In this document: in pieces, positions 42,662 through 50,504 of the stretch
Position numbering within the stretch: position 1 is the first letter of the stretch
Layout: each line of letters begins with the position of its first letter
Source of the DNA: Bacilli bacterium
Lineage (GTDB): Bacteria; Bacillota_I; Bacilli_A; RFN20; CAG-826
DNA: 64,000 nt
Assembly (NCBI GenBank): GCA_016296775.1
Contig: JAEDIE010000003.1
Coordinates: 5,534-69,533 of the forward strand
Direction: 5' to 3'
Program-made: the position numbers and the translations under genes
Notes under the pieces: generated by a model
What the model saw: only the letters and a program-made list of their open reading frames with translations
Databases searched by the model: none
Told to the model about the DNA's origin: nothing

Positions 42662-43268
42662 AAAATTCATTATTGTAGCAAGTGGAGATTTTCAAAATAA
42701 GTCGATAAATCATAGTGAAATTGACTTTATTTGTGCATGTGATGGTGGATATAAATATTTAGAAAAGTTAAATATTGAACCTGATCTTGCTTTAGGAGAT
42801 TTCGATAGTTTAGGCTTTGTTCCTAAATGCAAAGAAGTAATTAAATTAAATACAAATAAAGATGAAACAGATTTATTTAGTGCAATTAATGAAGGAATTA
42901 CAAGAGGTTTTGATTGTTTTGAAATATATGGTGCAACCGGAAAAAGAGAAGCTCATACTTTTGCAAATTTTCAAATTCTTCTATATTTGAAAAGATTAAA
43001 TTGTAAAGCTACATTTATTAATGGAAAGAATAGATATTTCTGTTTAAGTAATGAAACTATGAATTTAAATTATAAAAAAGGATATATTTCAATATTTTCT
43101 TTAACTCCAAAATCAATTGTTACTTTAGAAAATTTAAAATATAACTTACATTTACATAAGTTATTAAATTATATTCCACTTGGTATAGATAATGAATTTA
43201 TAAATAAAGAATCAACTATTAAAGTGATAAGTGGTGCGATTCTTGTTATAGTAGAACCTTTAGATTAA
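42651..43268 (+). CDS. thiN: Thiamine pyrophosphokinase
   Basis: 205 aa. It converts thiamine plus ATP to TPP. Motifs CDGGYKYL, LALGDFDSLG and KDETDLFSA are typical; the later region reads GATGKREAHTFAN where most enzymes have GGRxDHxxAN, so a Glu replaces the Asp and Ala precedes the His. The start overlaps thiT by 11 nt, so import and activation of thiamine are co-translated and both controlled by TPP. Confidence 0.9.
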   Translation: MQNKKFIIVASGDFQNKSINHSEIDFICACDGGYKYLEKLNIEPDLALGDFDSLGFVPKCKEVIKLNTNKDETDLFSAINEGITRGFDCFEIYGATGKREAHTFANFQILLYLKRLNCKATFINGKNRYFCLSNETMNLNYKKGYISIFSLTPKSIVTLENLKYNLHLHKLLNYIPLGIDNEFINKESTIKVISGAILVIVEPLD

Positions 43269-43276
43269 AAATTATT

Positions 43277-43309
43277 AACAGATATTAGCGTTTCTAATAT
43301 CTGTTTTTT
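43277..43309 (+). terminator. Terminator after thiN
   Basis: AACAGATATTAG (43277-43288) and CTAATATCTGTT (43294-43305) make a perfect 12-bp stem, 5-nt loop, then T-run. Confidence 0.92.
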
Positions 43310-43401
43310 AATACAAATTTTTTATATAAGTAATTATATTACTATATAAAAAAGTAAATCCGTTTTATAATAAGTACATACATTTGGTAGGAGTATTTAT
43401 T

Positions 43402-44517
43402 ATGGGTTTTAAAAAATATGAAGAGGGAATGAAGAAAGAAGAAGAAATCCTCGTTGAAGAAGAAACAAAAAAAGAAGAAGAAAGCAAAGAATTTATCAAT
43501 AATATTATTGAAGAAAATAATCGTCTTGCTTTAGAAGATGAAAAACAAGAAAAAACTGTCGGTGAAGAACAAGTTTATAAAGAAGTAGAAGTAGCTAGAT
43601 ATGCATACAAAAAGATACTTAAAAAATGGAAAATTTTAGGCATTTGTTCATCTGCTTTTGGTATTGTTTTGATGATAGTTGCTATGATTCTTTTCTTTGT
43701 TTTTAAAAGTAATCAAGCAATAACAATTGTTGCATTAGTTTTATGTGTTGTTGGCATTGCAGCAATGGGAATTGTTAGTTTGATTAAAAATAAGGATTTA
43801 AAGAAAAAAGCTTTAGATTACGTAAATCAATACTTCATCATTACAAATAAATTTATTTATTCAGATGAAGCATTTACTAATGTTGAATACTTAAGCAATA
43901 CACAGTTTAGTGACCAAGCTTTTAAAGATGCTCATTTTTATAAAGGAATTCACGATACAAAAAGTAGAAATTATGTTGCTTTAAGTTATAAAAATATACC
44001 ATTAGTTACATGTGATATTTCAGCTAATGTTTTAGTTAGAGGAAGAACTTCACCTATGTTTTTAGGTAAACTGTATTGTTTAGAAAGAAAACATGAAGAT
44101 ATCAAACCTATTTTAAAGAAAGAAGGTGAAGAAGAAGCAAGTGAAGTAAAAGATGAATCAATAATTATTTTCCAACTTAAAGGTGGAGAATTAAGTAAAC
44201 CTCTTGATGATATTGAGGGTTTAGAAAAGGTTGATGATACTGAATCATATGTTGTTTATTCAAATGATAAAAAGTATAAGAAGATATTTAATTCTAAAGT
44301 ATTAAATGTTTGTAAATCTTTTAGAATTGATAAGACATTAATAGATGTTGTTTTAAGTATTAGAAATAATTACATAACAATTGGTATTGATTATGCTGAC
44401 GAATTTATCTCAATTCCGGTTGAAAATGAAGCAAATATTCAAATTTTAAGAAGAACAAAAAGCGATCTTGCATTAGTAACTGAAATTTTTGATTTAATTA
44501 ACGAAAATAGTAAATAG
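43402..44517 (+). CDS. Membrane protein with N-terminal acidic coiled coil
   Basis: 371 aa, not recognised. Residues 1-75 are a Glu/Lys-rich coiled coil, two membrane segments follow (about 90-112 and 120-142), then a 225-residue soluble domain with beta patterns (IIIFQLKGGEL, IGIDYADEFISIPVE). The form recalls DUF3137-type proteins, but this is not certain. Start 43402 behind AGGAG; the frame extends to a TTG at 43384 that precedes the site. A 15-nt palindrome AGTAATTATATTACT (43329-43343) lies in the promoter region. Confidence 0.65.
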   Translation: MGFKKYEEGMKKEEEILVEEETKKEEESKEFINNIIEENNRLALEDEKQEKTVGEEQVYKEVEVARYAYKKILKKWKILGICSSAFGIVLMIVAMILFFVFKSNQAITIVALVLCVVGIAAMGIVSLIKNKDLKKKALDYVNQYFIITNKFIYSDEAFTNVEYLSNTQFSDQAFKDAHFYKGIHDTKSRNYVALSYKNIPLVTCDISANVLVRGRTSPMFLGKLYCLERKHEDIKPILKKEGEEEASEVKDESIIIFQLKGGELSKPLDDIEGLEKVDDTESYVVYSNDKKYKKIFNSKVLNVCKSFRIDKTLIDVVLSIRNNYITIGIDYADEFISIPVENEANIQILRRTKSDLALVTEIFDLINENSK

Positions 44518-44536
44518 TTATTTTGAGGTATTTACT

Positions 44537-45091
44537 ATGGATAAATTAAGGAAAAAATGGGTTGAAGTCCAAGGTTATAAGCATGATGGAAGAATGCATA
44601 GAATCTGGGATTCAACATATGTAGTTGAAGAAACAGATGAATATATTGTTGTTTCAAGTAAAAAGGTAAAAGTTATTGAACACGATTTTCGTATTTGGTA
44701 TACAAAAGAACCAGCAATTATGGTCTTTTTTAAGGAAAAATGGTGGAACATTATTGCTATGTTTAAAAAAGGTGGAATTACATATTATGTAAATTTAGCT
44801 TCACCTTATATTGTTGATAAACAAAAAATTAAATATATTGATTATGATTTAGATATAAAAAAATATCCAGATCAAGAAATAAGATTAATTGATGTTAAAG
44901 AATATGGTTATCATCGTAAAAAATATGGATATGGAGAAGATATTGATAAGATTTTAAGATATAACATTAATAAAATTAAACAAAAAATGATTAATAAAGA
45001 GTTTCCATTTGATGATAACAAGATTAAAGAATATTATGATTTGTTTTTAGAAGAAACTAAGAAGAAGGATGAATATGAAAGTGAAGATTGA
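44537..45091 (+). CDS. DUF402 family nucleoside tri-/diphosphatase (Ntdp-like)
   Basis: 184 aa. DUF402/UPF0374 features: a basic N-terminus, YVNLASPYIVDKQKIKYIDYD (as YVNLASPYIVD and IKYIDYD), DLDIKKYPDQEIRLIDVKEY (as DLDIKKYPDQ and IRLIDVKEY) and a helical C-terminus. The best studied relatives hydrolyse NTPs and NDPs and have a cluster of acidic metal ligands, matching the Asp/Glu in these motifs. First gene of the tsa operon: its stop overlaps tsaE by 17 nt. Ribosome site GAGG. Confidence 0.85.
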   Translation: MDKLRKKWVEVQGYKHDGRMHRIWDSTYVVEETDEYIVVSSKKVKVIEHDFRIWYTKEPAIMVFFKEKWWNIIAMFKKGGITYYVNLASPYIVDKQKIKYIDYDLDIKKYPDQEIRLIDVKEYGYHRKKYGYGEDIDKILRYNINKIKQKMINKEFPFDDNKIKEYYDLFLEETKKKDEYESED

Positions 45092-45545
45092 TTCTGTCAG
45101 TGAAGAATTTACTAAAGAACTTGGCTCAAAAATTGCTAGTTTGATGTTTAAGGGATCATTGATTCTTCTAACTGGTGATTTAGGAGCTGGAAAAACTACT
45201 TTTACAAAAGGTTTAGCAAAAGGTTTAAATATTTTAGATGAAGTAAATTCACCTACTTTTAATATACTTAAATGTTATTTCAATAAACCTTTAAATCTAT
45301 ATCATATTGATGCGTATCGATTAGAAGGAGTTAATAGCGAAAATAAAAATATAGGTTTAGAAGAAGTTATTGAAGGTGATGGTGTTTGTGTTATCGAATG
45401 GCCTATGTATATTAAAGAATTTATTCCTTCTTTCTATTTAAATATAAATATTACATTAAATGAGGATAATTCTAGAACAATAGAAATTGAATCATTTGGT
45501 AAAAAGTATGATGAAATAGTTAATAAACTTGAGGAGATTTTATAA
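45075..45545 (+). CDS. tsaE: tRNA threonylcarbamoyladenosine synthesis ATPase TsaE
   Basis: 156 aa. Walker A GDLGAGKTT (residues 34-42), NSPTFN (about 60) and YHIDAYRLEG (about 78) are the family marks. TsaE drives the TsaB-TsaD complex that makes t6A at position 37 of ANN-reading tRNAs. The ATG at 45075 has AGAAGG 6 nt upstream; an ATG at 45069 touches that site. Overlaps the DUF402 gene; the 3' end of tsaE carries the GAGGA site for tsaB. Confidence 0.93.
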   Translation: MKVKIDSVSEEFTKELGSKIASLMFKGSLILLTGDLGAGKTTFTKGLAKGLNILDEVNSPTFNILKCYFNKPLNLYHIDAYRLEGVNSENKNIGLEEVIEGDGVCVIEWPMYIKEFIPSFYLNINITLNEDNSRTIEIESFGKKYDEIVNKLEEIL

Positions 45546-45546
45546 T

Positions 45547-46131
45547 ATGTTTAGTTTAGTATTGGATTCTTCTTATAAAGATTTAGTCGTTGGATTAGTA
45601 AAAAATGGTGAAGTTATTGAAAACATTAATTATGAATGTTTTCAAAGACAAAGCGAATTAATGATTGTAGAAATTAATAACGCTTTAAAAAGAAATGATA
45701 TAAATCCTAAAGAAATTGGAGAAATATTAGTTGCTTTAGGACCAGGAAGCTATACTGGTGTAAGAATAGCCTTAACTATTGCAAAAGTATATAGTTATGC
45801 ATTAAAAATTCCTTGTTATGCATACTCAAGTTTAAAGATTCTTCAAGATTATTCTAAGCCTTCAATTTGCTTAATAAATGCAAGAAGTTCAAGATCATAT
45901 ATTGGAGTTTATGATAAGAATAAAATCTTACTAAATGATCAAGTAATGAGAAACGAAGAAGTTATAAAATATATTGAAAATCATAGGGATTTTGCTCTTT
46001 GCGGTGATTTAGATTATTTAGAATTAGATGGATATAAAGCAAATATTCCATTCAATATGATTAACTTAAAAAACGATGATGACTTAGTTAAAGATATCAT
46101 GACTTTAAAAGCTGTTTATTTAAAGGATTAG
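45547..46131 (+). CDS. tsaB: t6A complex protein TsaB
   Basis: 194 aa. ASKHA fold with LVLDSS at the start and ALGPGSYTGVRIALTIAK (about 67-84), the diagnostic motif. It is the inactive partner that stabilises TsaD. The length is a little short of the usual 220-230, the C-terminal part being trimmed. ATG 45547 with GAGGA upstream; the longer TTG start at 45529 lies inside tsaE. Confidence 0.92.
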   Translation: MFSLVLDSSYKDLVVGLVKNGEVIENINYECFQRQSELMIVEINNALKRNDINPKEIGEILVALGPGSYTGVRIALTIAKVYSYALKIPCYAYSSLKILQDYSKPSICLINARSSRSYIGVYDKNKILLNDQVMRNEEVIKYIENHRDFALCGDLDYLELDGYKANIPFNMINLKNDDDLVKDIMTLKAVYLKD

Positions 46132-46132
46132 T

Positions 46133-46570
46133 ATGGAATTTAGATTTGCTACAATTGATGATTTAAATGCTATTGTTTCTTTAGAAAATGAATGCTTCTC
46201 ATCTCCTTATAAAGAAAAAGATGTTATTTATGAATTAAGTGAAAATCCATTTTGTAACACCTTAGTAATCGAAAATAATAGGGAAATCATAGGGTATTTG
46301 ATGTATTTAATTACTTTTGACTCGTCAAGTATTGTTAGAATTGGAGTAAAAAAGAATTATAGAAAACAAGGGATTGCATTTAGTTTATTAACTAAATGTG
46401 AAGAGTATTTAAAAGAAAAGCAAGTTGAATTCTTTACTTTAGAAGTAAGAGAATCAAACTTAGCAGCAATTAACTTATATGAAAAGTTTGGTTTTTTAAA
46501 AATTTGCGTTAAGAAAAGTTATTATGATGATGGTGAAAATGCTATCTATATGATGAAAGGAGTTTTTTAA
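46133..46570 (+). CDS. rimI: Ribosomal protein S18 alanine N-acetyltransferase RimI-like
   Basis: 145 aa GNAT domain. The acetyl-CoA loop is RKQGIAFSLL (about 83-92) and the C-terminal strand-turn is NLAAINLYEKFGF (about 113-125), as in RimI. The order tsaB-rimI-tsaD is the standard one in Firmicutes, which is the main reason for choosing RimI over another GNAT. It is 1 nt from tsaB and 1 nt from tsaD. Confidence 0.88.
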   Translation: MEFRFATIDDLNAIVSLENECFSSPYKEKDVIYELSENPFCNTLVIENNREIIGYLMYLITFDSSSIVRIGVKKNYRKQGIAFSLLTKCEEYLKEKQVEFFTLEVRESNLAAINLYEKFGFLKICVKKSYYDDGENAIYMMKGVF

Positions 46571-46571
46571 A

Positions 46572-47588
46572 ATGAAGGATACGATTATTCTTGCTATTGA
46601 AAGTAGTTGTGATGAGACTAGTTGTGCTATTTTAAAAAATGATGAATTAGTAGCTAATATTGTTTCGACTCAAATAGAGGTACATCAAAAATATGGTGGA
46701 GTTATGCCTGAAATTGCTTCAAGACTTCATCTTGAAAATATTATTTGTGTTATCGATGAAGCTTTAAATAAAGCAAATATTACTTTAGAAGATGTTGATG
46801 CTTTTGCTGTAACTCGTGGACCTGGATTAATTGGGGCTCTTCATGTTGGGTTACAAGCTATAAAGACATTATCTTTAATTTATAATAAACCAATAATTCC
46901 AGTTCATCATTTATGTGGGCATATTTATGCTAATGAATATATAGATGAATTGAAATTTCCTTTATTAGCTGTTGTTGTAAGTGGAGGAAATACCGAGCTT
47001 GTTTTAATGAAAGATAATTTAGAATTTGAAATAATAGGTGAAACAAAAGATGATGCAATTGGAGAAAGTTTTGATAAAGTTGCTAGAGTATTAGGTTTAC
47101 CTTATCCTGGTGGAATTCAAATAGATAAATTAGCTAAAGAAGGAAAACATACCTATAATTTACCTACTCCGCTTCATGATGGAAGTTTAAATGTAAGTTA
47201 TAGTGGATTAAAAACTGCCGTTATTAATTTAGTACATAAATTAGAACAAAATCATGAAACAGTAAATATTAAAGATTTAGCTAAATCTTTCCAAGATATA
47301 GCAGTAAATATGATTATCGATAGAGTTAAAAAAGCTGTAAATCAATATGAAATTAAAGAAATTGTGCTTGCTGGAGGAGTTAGTGCAAATAGCTATTTAA
47401 GAGAAGAAATAACAAGAATATTTAAAGATACAAATATCAAAGTTATTATTCCTCCATTATGGTGTACAACTGATAATGCAGCTATGATTGCTAAAGTTGC
47501 TTCTCACCTATATAAGAAAAAAATATTTGCTCCATTAAGTATCGGTGTTGATCCTTCTTGGAGAATTGAGGATTACAATAAATTTTAA
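46572..47588 (+). CDS. tsaD: tRNA N6-threonylcarbamoyladenosine transferase TsaD
   Basis: 338 aa. IESSCDETS (residues 9-17), PEIASRLH (about 46-53), the metal-binding HHLCGHIYAN (about 112-121), VSGGNTEL (about 135) and LAGGVSANSYLR (about 267) are all present. Catalytic subunit of t6A formation. The last of the five-gene tsa operon; a new promoter for asnS follows. Confidence 0.97.
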   Translation: MKDTIILAIESSCDETSCAILKNDELVANIVSTQIEVHQKYGGVMPEIASRLHLENIICVIDEALNKANITLEDVDAFAVTRGPGLIGALHVGLQAIKTLSLIYNKPIIPVHHLCGHIYANEYIDELKFPLLAVVVSGGNTELVLMKDNLEFEIIGETKDDAIGESFDKVARVLGLPYPGGIQIDKLAKEGKHTYNLPTPLHDGSLNVSYSGLKTAVINLVHKLEQNHETVNIKDLAKSFQDIAVNMIIDRVKKAVNQYEIKEIVLAGGVSANSYLREEITRIFKDTNIKVIIPPLWCTTDNAAMIAKVASHLYKKKIFAPLSIGVDPSWRIEDYNKF

Positions 47589-47594
47589 TTATTG

Positions 47595-47600
47595 TATAAT
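47595..47600 (+). promoter_or_regulatory. -10 box of asnS
   Basis: TATAAT is 24 nt before the asnS ATG, with a strong AAGGAGATGA ribosome site between, showing the leadered arrangement. Confidence 0.5.
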
Positions 47601-47624
47601 TAAAAAACAAAAGGAGATGAGTTT

Positions 47625-49007
47625 ATGAGTCAAGAAAGAGAATTAACTGTAAAAAAATTATATTTAAAACTTACTAATAACTCTTTAGAAGATGGAAAAG
47701 AAGTAGTTTTAAGTGGATGGATTAGAAGTAATAGAGACAATGGAAGCGTTGGTTTTATTGCTTTTAACGATGGAAGTAATTTTAAAGATATTCAATTAGT
47801 TTATACAAAAGAAACTAAAAATTATGAAACAATTAGAACTTTTAGATATGGTTCAACAATTAAAGTTTTTGGATTGGTTAAGTTAACTCCTGAAAATAAA
47901 CAACCTTTTGAAATTCAATTAACTGATGCAATTTTATTAAATGATTATGCAGAAGATTGCCCACTTCAAAAGAAAAGACAATCTTTTGAATTTCTTAGAG
48001 ATATTGCTTATTTAAGGCCAAGAACAAATACATTTAATGCTGTTTTTAGAGTTAGAAATGTTTTAGCTTATGTAATTCATAAATATTTCCAAGAAAACGG
48101 ATTTATGTATGTTCATACTCCAATTATTACAAGCAATGATGCTGAAGGAGCTGGACAAGTTTTTCATGTAGCTAGTGACCTTAAAAAACCTAATGAATTC
48201 TTTAATTCTAGTGCTTGTTTAACTGTTAGTGGTCAACTTCATGTTGAAGCTTTTGCACTTGCTTTTAGAGATGTTTATACATTTGGTCCTACATTTAGAG
48301 CCGAAAATTCTAATACAACAAGACATGCTAGTGAATTCTGGATGATTGAACCTGAAATTGCCTTTGCTGATCTTGAAGATGATATGAATTTAATGGAATC
48401 TTTCTTAAAATACATCATCAATTATGTTTTAGAAAATTGTAAAGATGAGATGGAATTCTTCAATACATTTATTGATAAAACATTATTTGATAAATTACAT
48501 AATGTTTTAAATACTCCATTTAAGAGAGTTACATATACAGAAGGTATTGAATTATTAAAAGAAGCAGTTAAAAATGGTAAAAAATTCGATTACAACAATA
48601 TTGAATGGGGAATGGATCTTCAAAGTGAACATGAAAGATATTTAACTGAAGAAGTTGTTAAAGGACCAATGTTCTTAACAGATTTCCCTAAAGAAATTAA
48701 AGCTTTCTATATGAAACAAAATAGTGATGGTAAAACTGTTGCAGCTTGTGACCTTTTAGTTCCAGGTGTTGGTGAAATTTGTGGTGGAAGCCAAAGAGAA
48801 GAAAATTATGAAGTCTTAAAAGCTAAGATGGAACAACTTGGAAATGAAAAAGGCCTTGAATGGTACTTAAATTTAAGGAAATATGGTGGATGTATCCATT
48901 CAGGTTTTGGTCTTGGATTTGATAGATTAATTATGTATATCACAGGTATTTCAAATATTAGAGATACTCAACCTTACCCAAGAACTCCAGGAAGCTTAAG
49001 GTATTAA
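47625..49007 (+). CDS. asnS: Asparaginyl-tRNA synthetase
   Basis: 460 aa. Class IIb: N-terminal OB fold with VVLSGWIRSNRDNGSVGFIAFNDGS (as VVLSGWIRSNRDN and GFIAFNDGS), then motif 2 FGPTFRAENSNT (about 224-235), EFWMIEPEIAFADL and motif 3 GLGFDRLIMYIT (about 429-440). The AENSNT motif distinguishes AsnRS from AspRS. Since AsnRS is present, the GatCAB genes in this window are probably needed mainly for Gln-tRNA. Confidence 0.97.
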   Translation: MSQERELTVKKLYLKLTNNSLEDGKEVVLSGWIRSNRDNGSVGFIAFNDGSNFKDIQLVYTKETKNYETIRTFRYGSTIKVFGLVKLTPENKQPFEIQLTDAILLNDYAEDCPLQKKRQSFEFLRDIAYLRPRTNTFNAVFRVRNVLAYVIHKYFQENGFMYVHTPIITSNDAEGAGQVFHVASDLKKPNEFFNSSACLTVSGQLHVEAFALAFRDVYTFGPTFRAENSNTTRHASEFWMIEPEIAFADLEDDMNLMESFLKYIINYVLENCKDEMEFFNTFIDKTLFDKLHNVLNTPFKRVTYTEGIELLKEAVKNGKKFDYNNIEWGMDLQSEHERYLTEEVVKGPMFLTDFPKEIKAFYMKQNSDGKTVAACDLLVPGVGEICGGSQREENYEVLKAKMEQLGNEKGLEWYLNLRKYGGCIHSGFGLGFDRLIMYITGISNIRDTQPYPRTPGSLRY

Positions 49008-49009
49008 TT

Positions 49010-49249
49010 ATGGAAGAAAATAAAGATTATCAAATTAGTAGAGTAGATGATACTAAAAAGGAAGAAACTCCTTTAAATACTGTTACTTCCAAAAAAGAAG
49101 AGAGTGAAGAAACAAATAAAAATGAGGAAGAAAAGAAGCTTTCTACCTCAAGATTATTTGTATTATTTGTAATTTTAGATTGTATTTTAGGAATTTTCTT
49201 AATCGCTGAACTTATTTGGTTATTTATAGATTTCTTTACTAAAGGTTAA
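49010..49249 (+). CDS. Small C-terminally anchored membrane protein
   Basis: 79 aa. First 48 residues are Glu/Lys-rich and soluble; residues about 49-74 form one membrane helix (LFVLFVILDCILGIFLIAEL). Not recognised. The ATG is 2 nt after asnS; its stop overlaps the stop of the convergent gene by 3 bases. A tail-anchored regulator is one possibility. Confidence 0.65.
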   Translation: MEENKDYQISRVDDTKKEETPLNTVTSKKEESEETNKNEEEKKLSTSRLFVLFVILDCILGIFLIAELIWLFIDFFTKG

Positions 49250-49986
49250 TTAGTTTTAGTAACTTGATTTGAATTATTTTGACTACTTTTATTGTCTAAT
49301 TTGGCAGGTAAAGTAGTCTTTTCTTTATCATCCAATATTGTTGAATTAACAGTATTTATGAAATGCATTAAATCGATATCATCAAGATTCTTTGTAAACA
49401 TATTTAATGCAAGTTTTCTAATTCTAAATTTTCTTGCTAAGTATCCTTGAACTTCAAAGAAGTAATAGCAAATTCCAACAAATAAAATTGAAATTGTAAC
49501 TAAACTCATAATTCCATACCAAAGTGGAAATTCATCAAAAGGAAGATCTGCATAAACATTTGAAAAATCAAAACCAAATGGAGGGAAGTAAATAAAATCA
49601 CCTTTCCAAGGGAAGATGGTTCTTCCAAAAATATAAAACATTGAAACATATTGATTTCCATTTAATTTTAATAAAATAGAGATAGAAACAACGTAACAAA
49701 GCAAAGATAATAACATGATAAAAATAGCTGGAATTGCATGTTTGAAGAAATAAACTCTAGATTTATAATTTGCAATTCTTTTGAAATCTTTTTCGTTATT
49801 TACAACTTTACTTAAAATCAATTTAGACATTAATTTATCAACTCTTTTTTGTTGATTCTTAATTATTACTTGAATTAAACGACCAATTAAACCGAAGATA
49901 AAAAAGATGCTTAATAAAATTACAAGTATGGTTAATATAACTTTCCAAAAAGTGGAATCTGTAAATTTCTTTGCTTCGTTATTCAT
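49246..49986 (-). CDS. Membrane protein of unknown function (three helices)
   Basis: 246 aa, hydrophobic segments at about 14-36, 76-105 and 160-182; the C-terminal 45 residues are Ser/Asn/Lys-rich. Not recognised. Start ATG 49986 overlaps the preceding minus-strand gene by 8 nt, so the two are a pair. Confidence 0.65.
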   Translation of the reverse strand: MNNEAKKFTDSTFWKVILTILVILLSIFFIFGLIGRLIQVIIKNQQKRVDKLMSKLILSKVVNNEKDFKRIANYKSRVYFFKHAIPAIFIMLLSLLCYVVSISILLKLNGNQYVSMFYIFGRTIFPWKGDFIYFPPFGFDFSNVYADLPFDEFPLWYGIMSLVTISILFVGICYYFFEVQGYLARKFRIRKLALNMFTKNLDDIDLMHFINTVNSTILDDKEKTTLPAKLDNKSSQNNSNQVTKTN

Positions 49987-50368
49987 CTTTATTACCTTCT
50001 ATATATCCACTTGGTTCGTTGCTTTCAATTACTTTTGTCAAATCTACTGGATTTAGTGGTTTATCGTTATTCTTATTAATATTAATTTGATTGTAAGTGT
50101 TGTTATATGTAACATTTGAAGAATTAACTGTTTGTGCTTGAGGTTGCATATTGTTAATTCCGTTCTTTAAAATTTCTTCAGCTTTTAAATCTTCTTCTAA
50201 TATTAAAGAATATTTTTTGCCTTTAAAGAAAAGAACAATTCCTTTAATTGACATAAAAATAAATACAAATAATAGGTAAATACCATATAAGACTAATCCT
50301 ACAAGGATGAATGGTAATCCTAAAAAGAAGAGTAAACCTTCACCAAATATCTTAAGAAAATCTAACAT
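49979..50368 (-). CDS. Membrane protein with Asn-rich tail
   Basis: 129 aa. One long hydrophobic region (about 8-48, possibly two helices), then a soluble tail with NSSNVTYNNTYNQININKNN, low in complexity. Not recognised. First gene of a two-gene minus-strand operon, divergent from pcrA. Confidence 0.62.
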   Translation of the reverse strand: MLDFLKIFGEGLLFFLGLPFILVGLVLYGIYLLFVFIFMSIKGIVLFFKGKKYSLILEEDLKAEEILKNGINNMQPQAQTVNSSNVTYNNTYNQININKNNDKPLNPVDLTKVIESNEPSGYIEGNKDE

Positions 50369-50485
50369 AATTATATTTTATTAAAGAAATTCATAAAATA
50401 AAAGTACTATATATTTTTATTGAACTTTAACTTATAAAAATATTAAAAATATTTTTAAAAAGTAATAAAAGATATAGTACAAATT

Positions 50486-50494
50486 TGATATAAT
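50486..50494 (+). promoter_or_regulatory. Extended -10 before pcrA
   Basis: TGATATAAT ends at 50494, 10 nt before the ATG at 50505, and no Shine-Dalgarno is present. The message may be leaderless or carry only a few 5' bases. Confidence 0.55.
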
Positions 50495-50504
50495 TATTTT
50501 TACT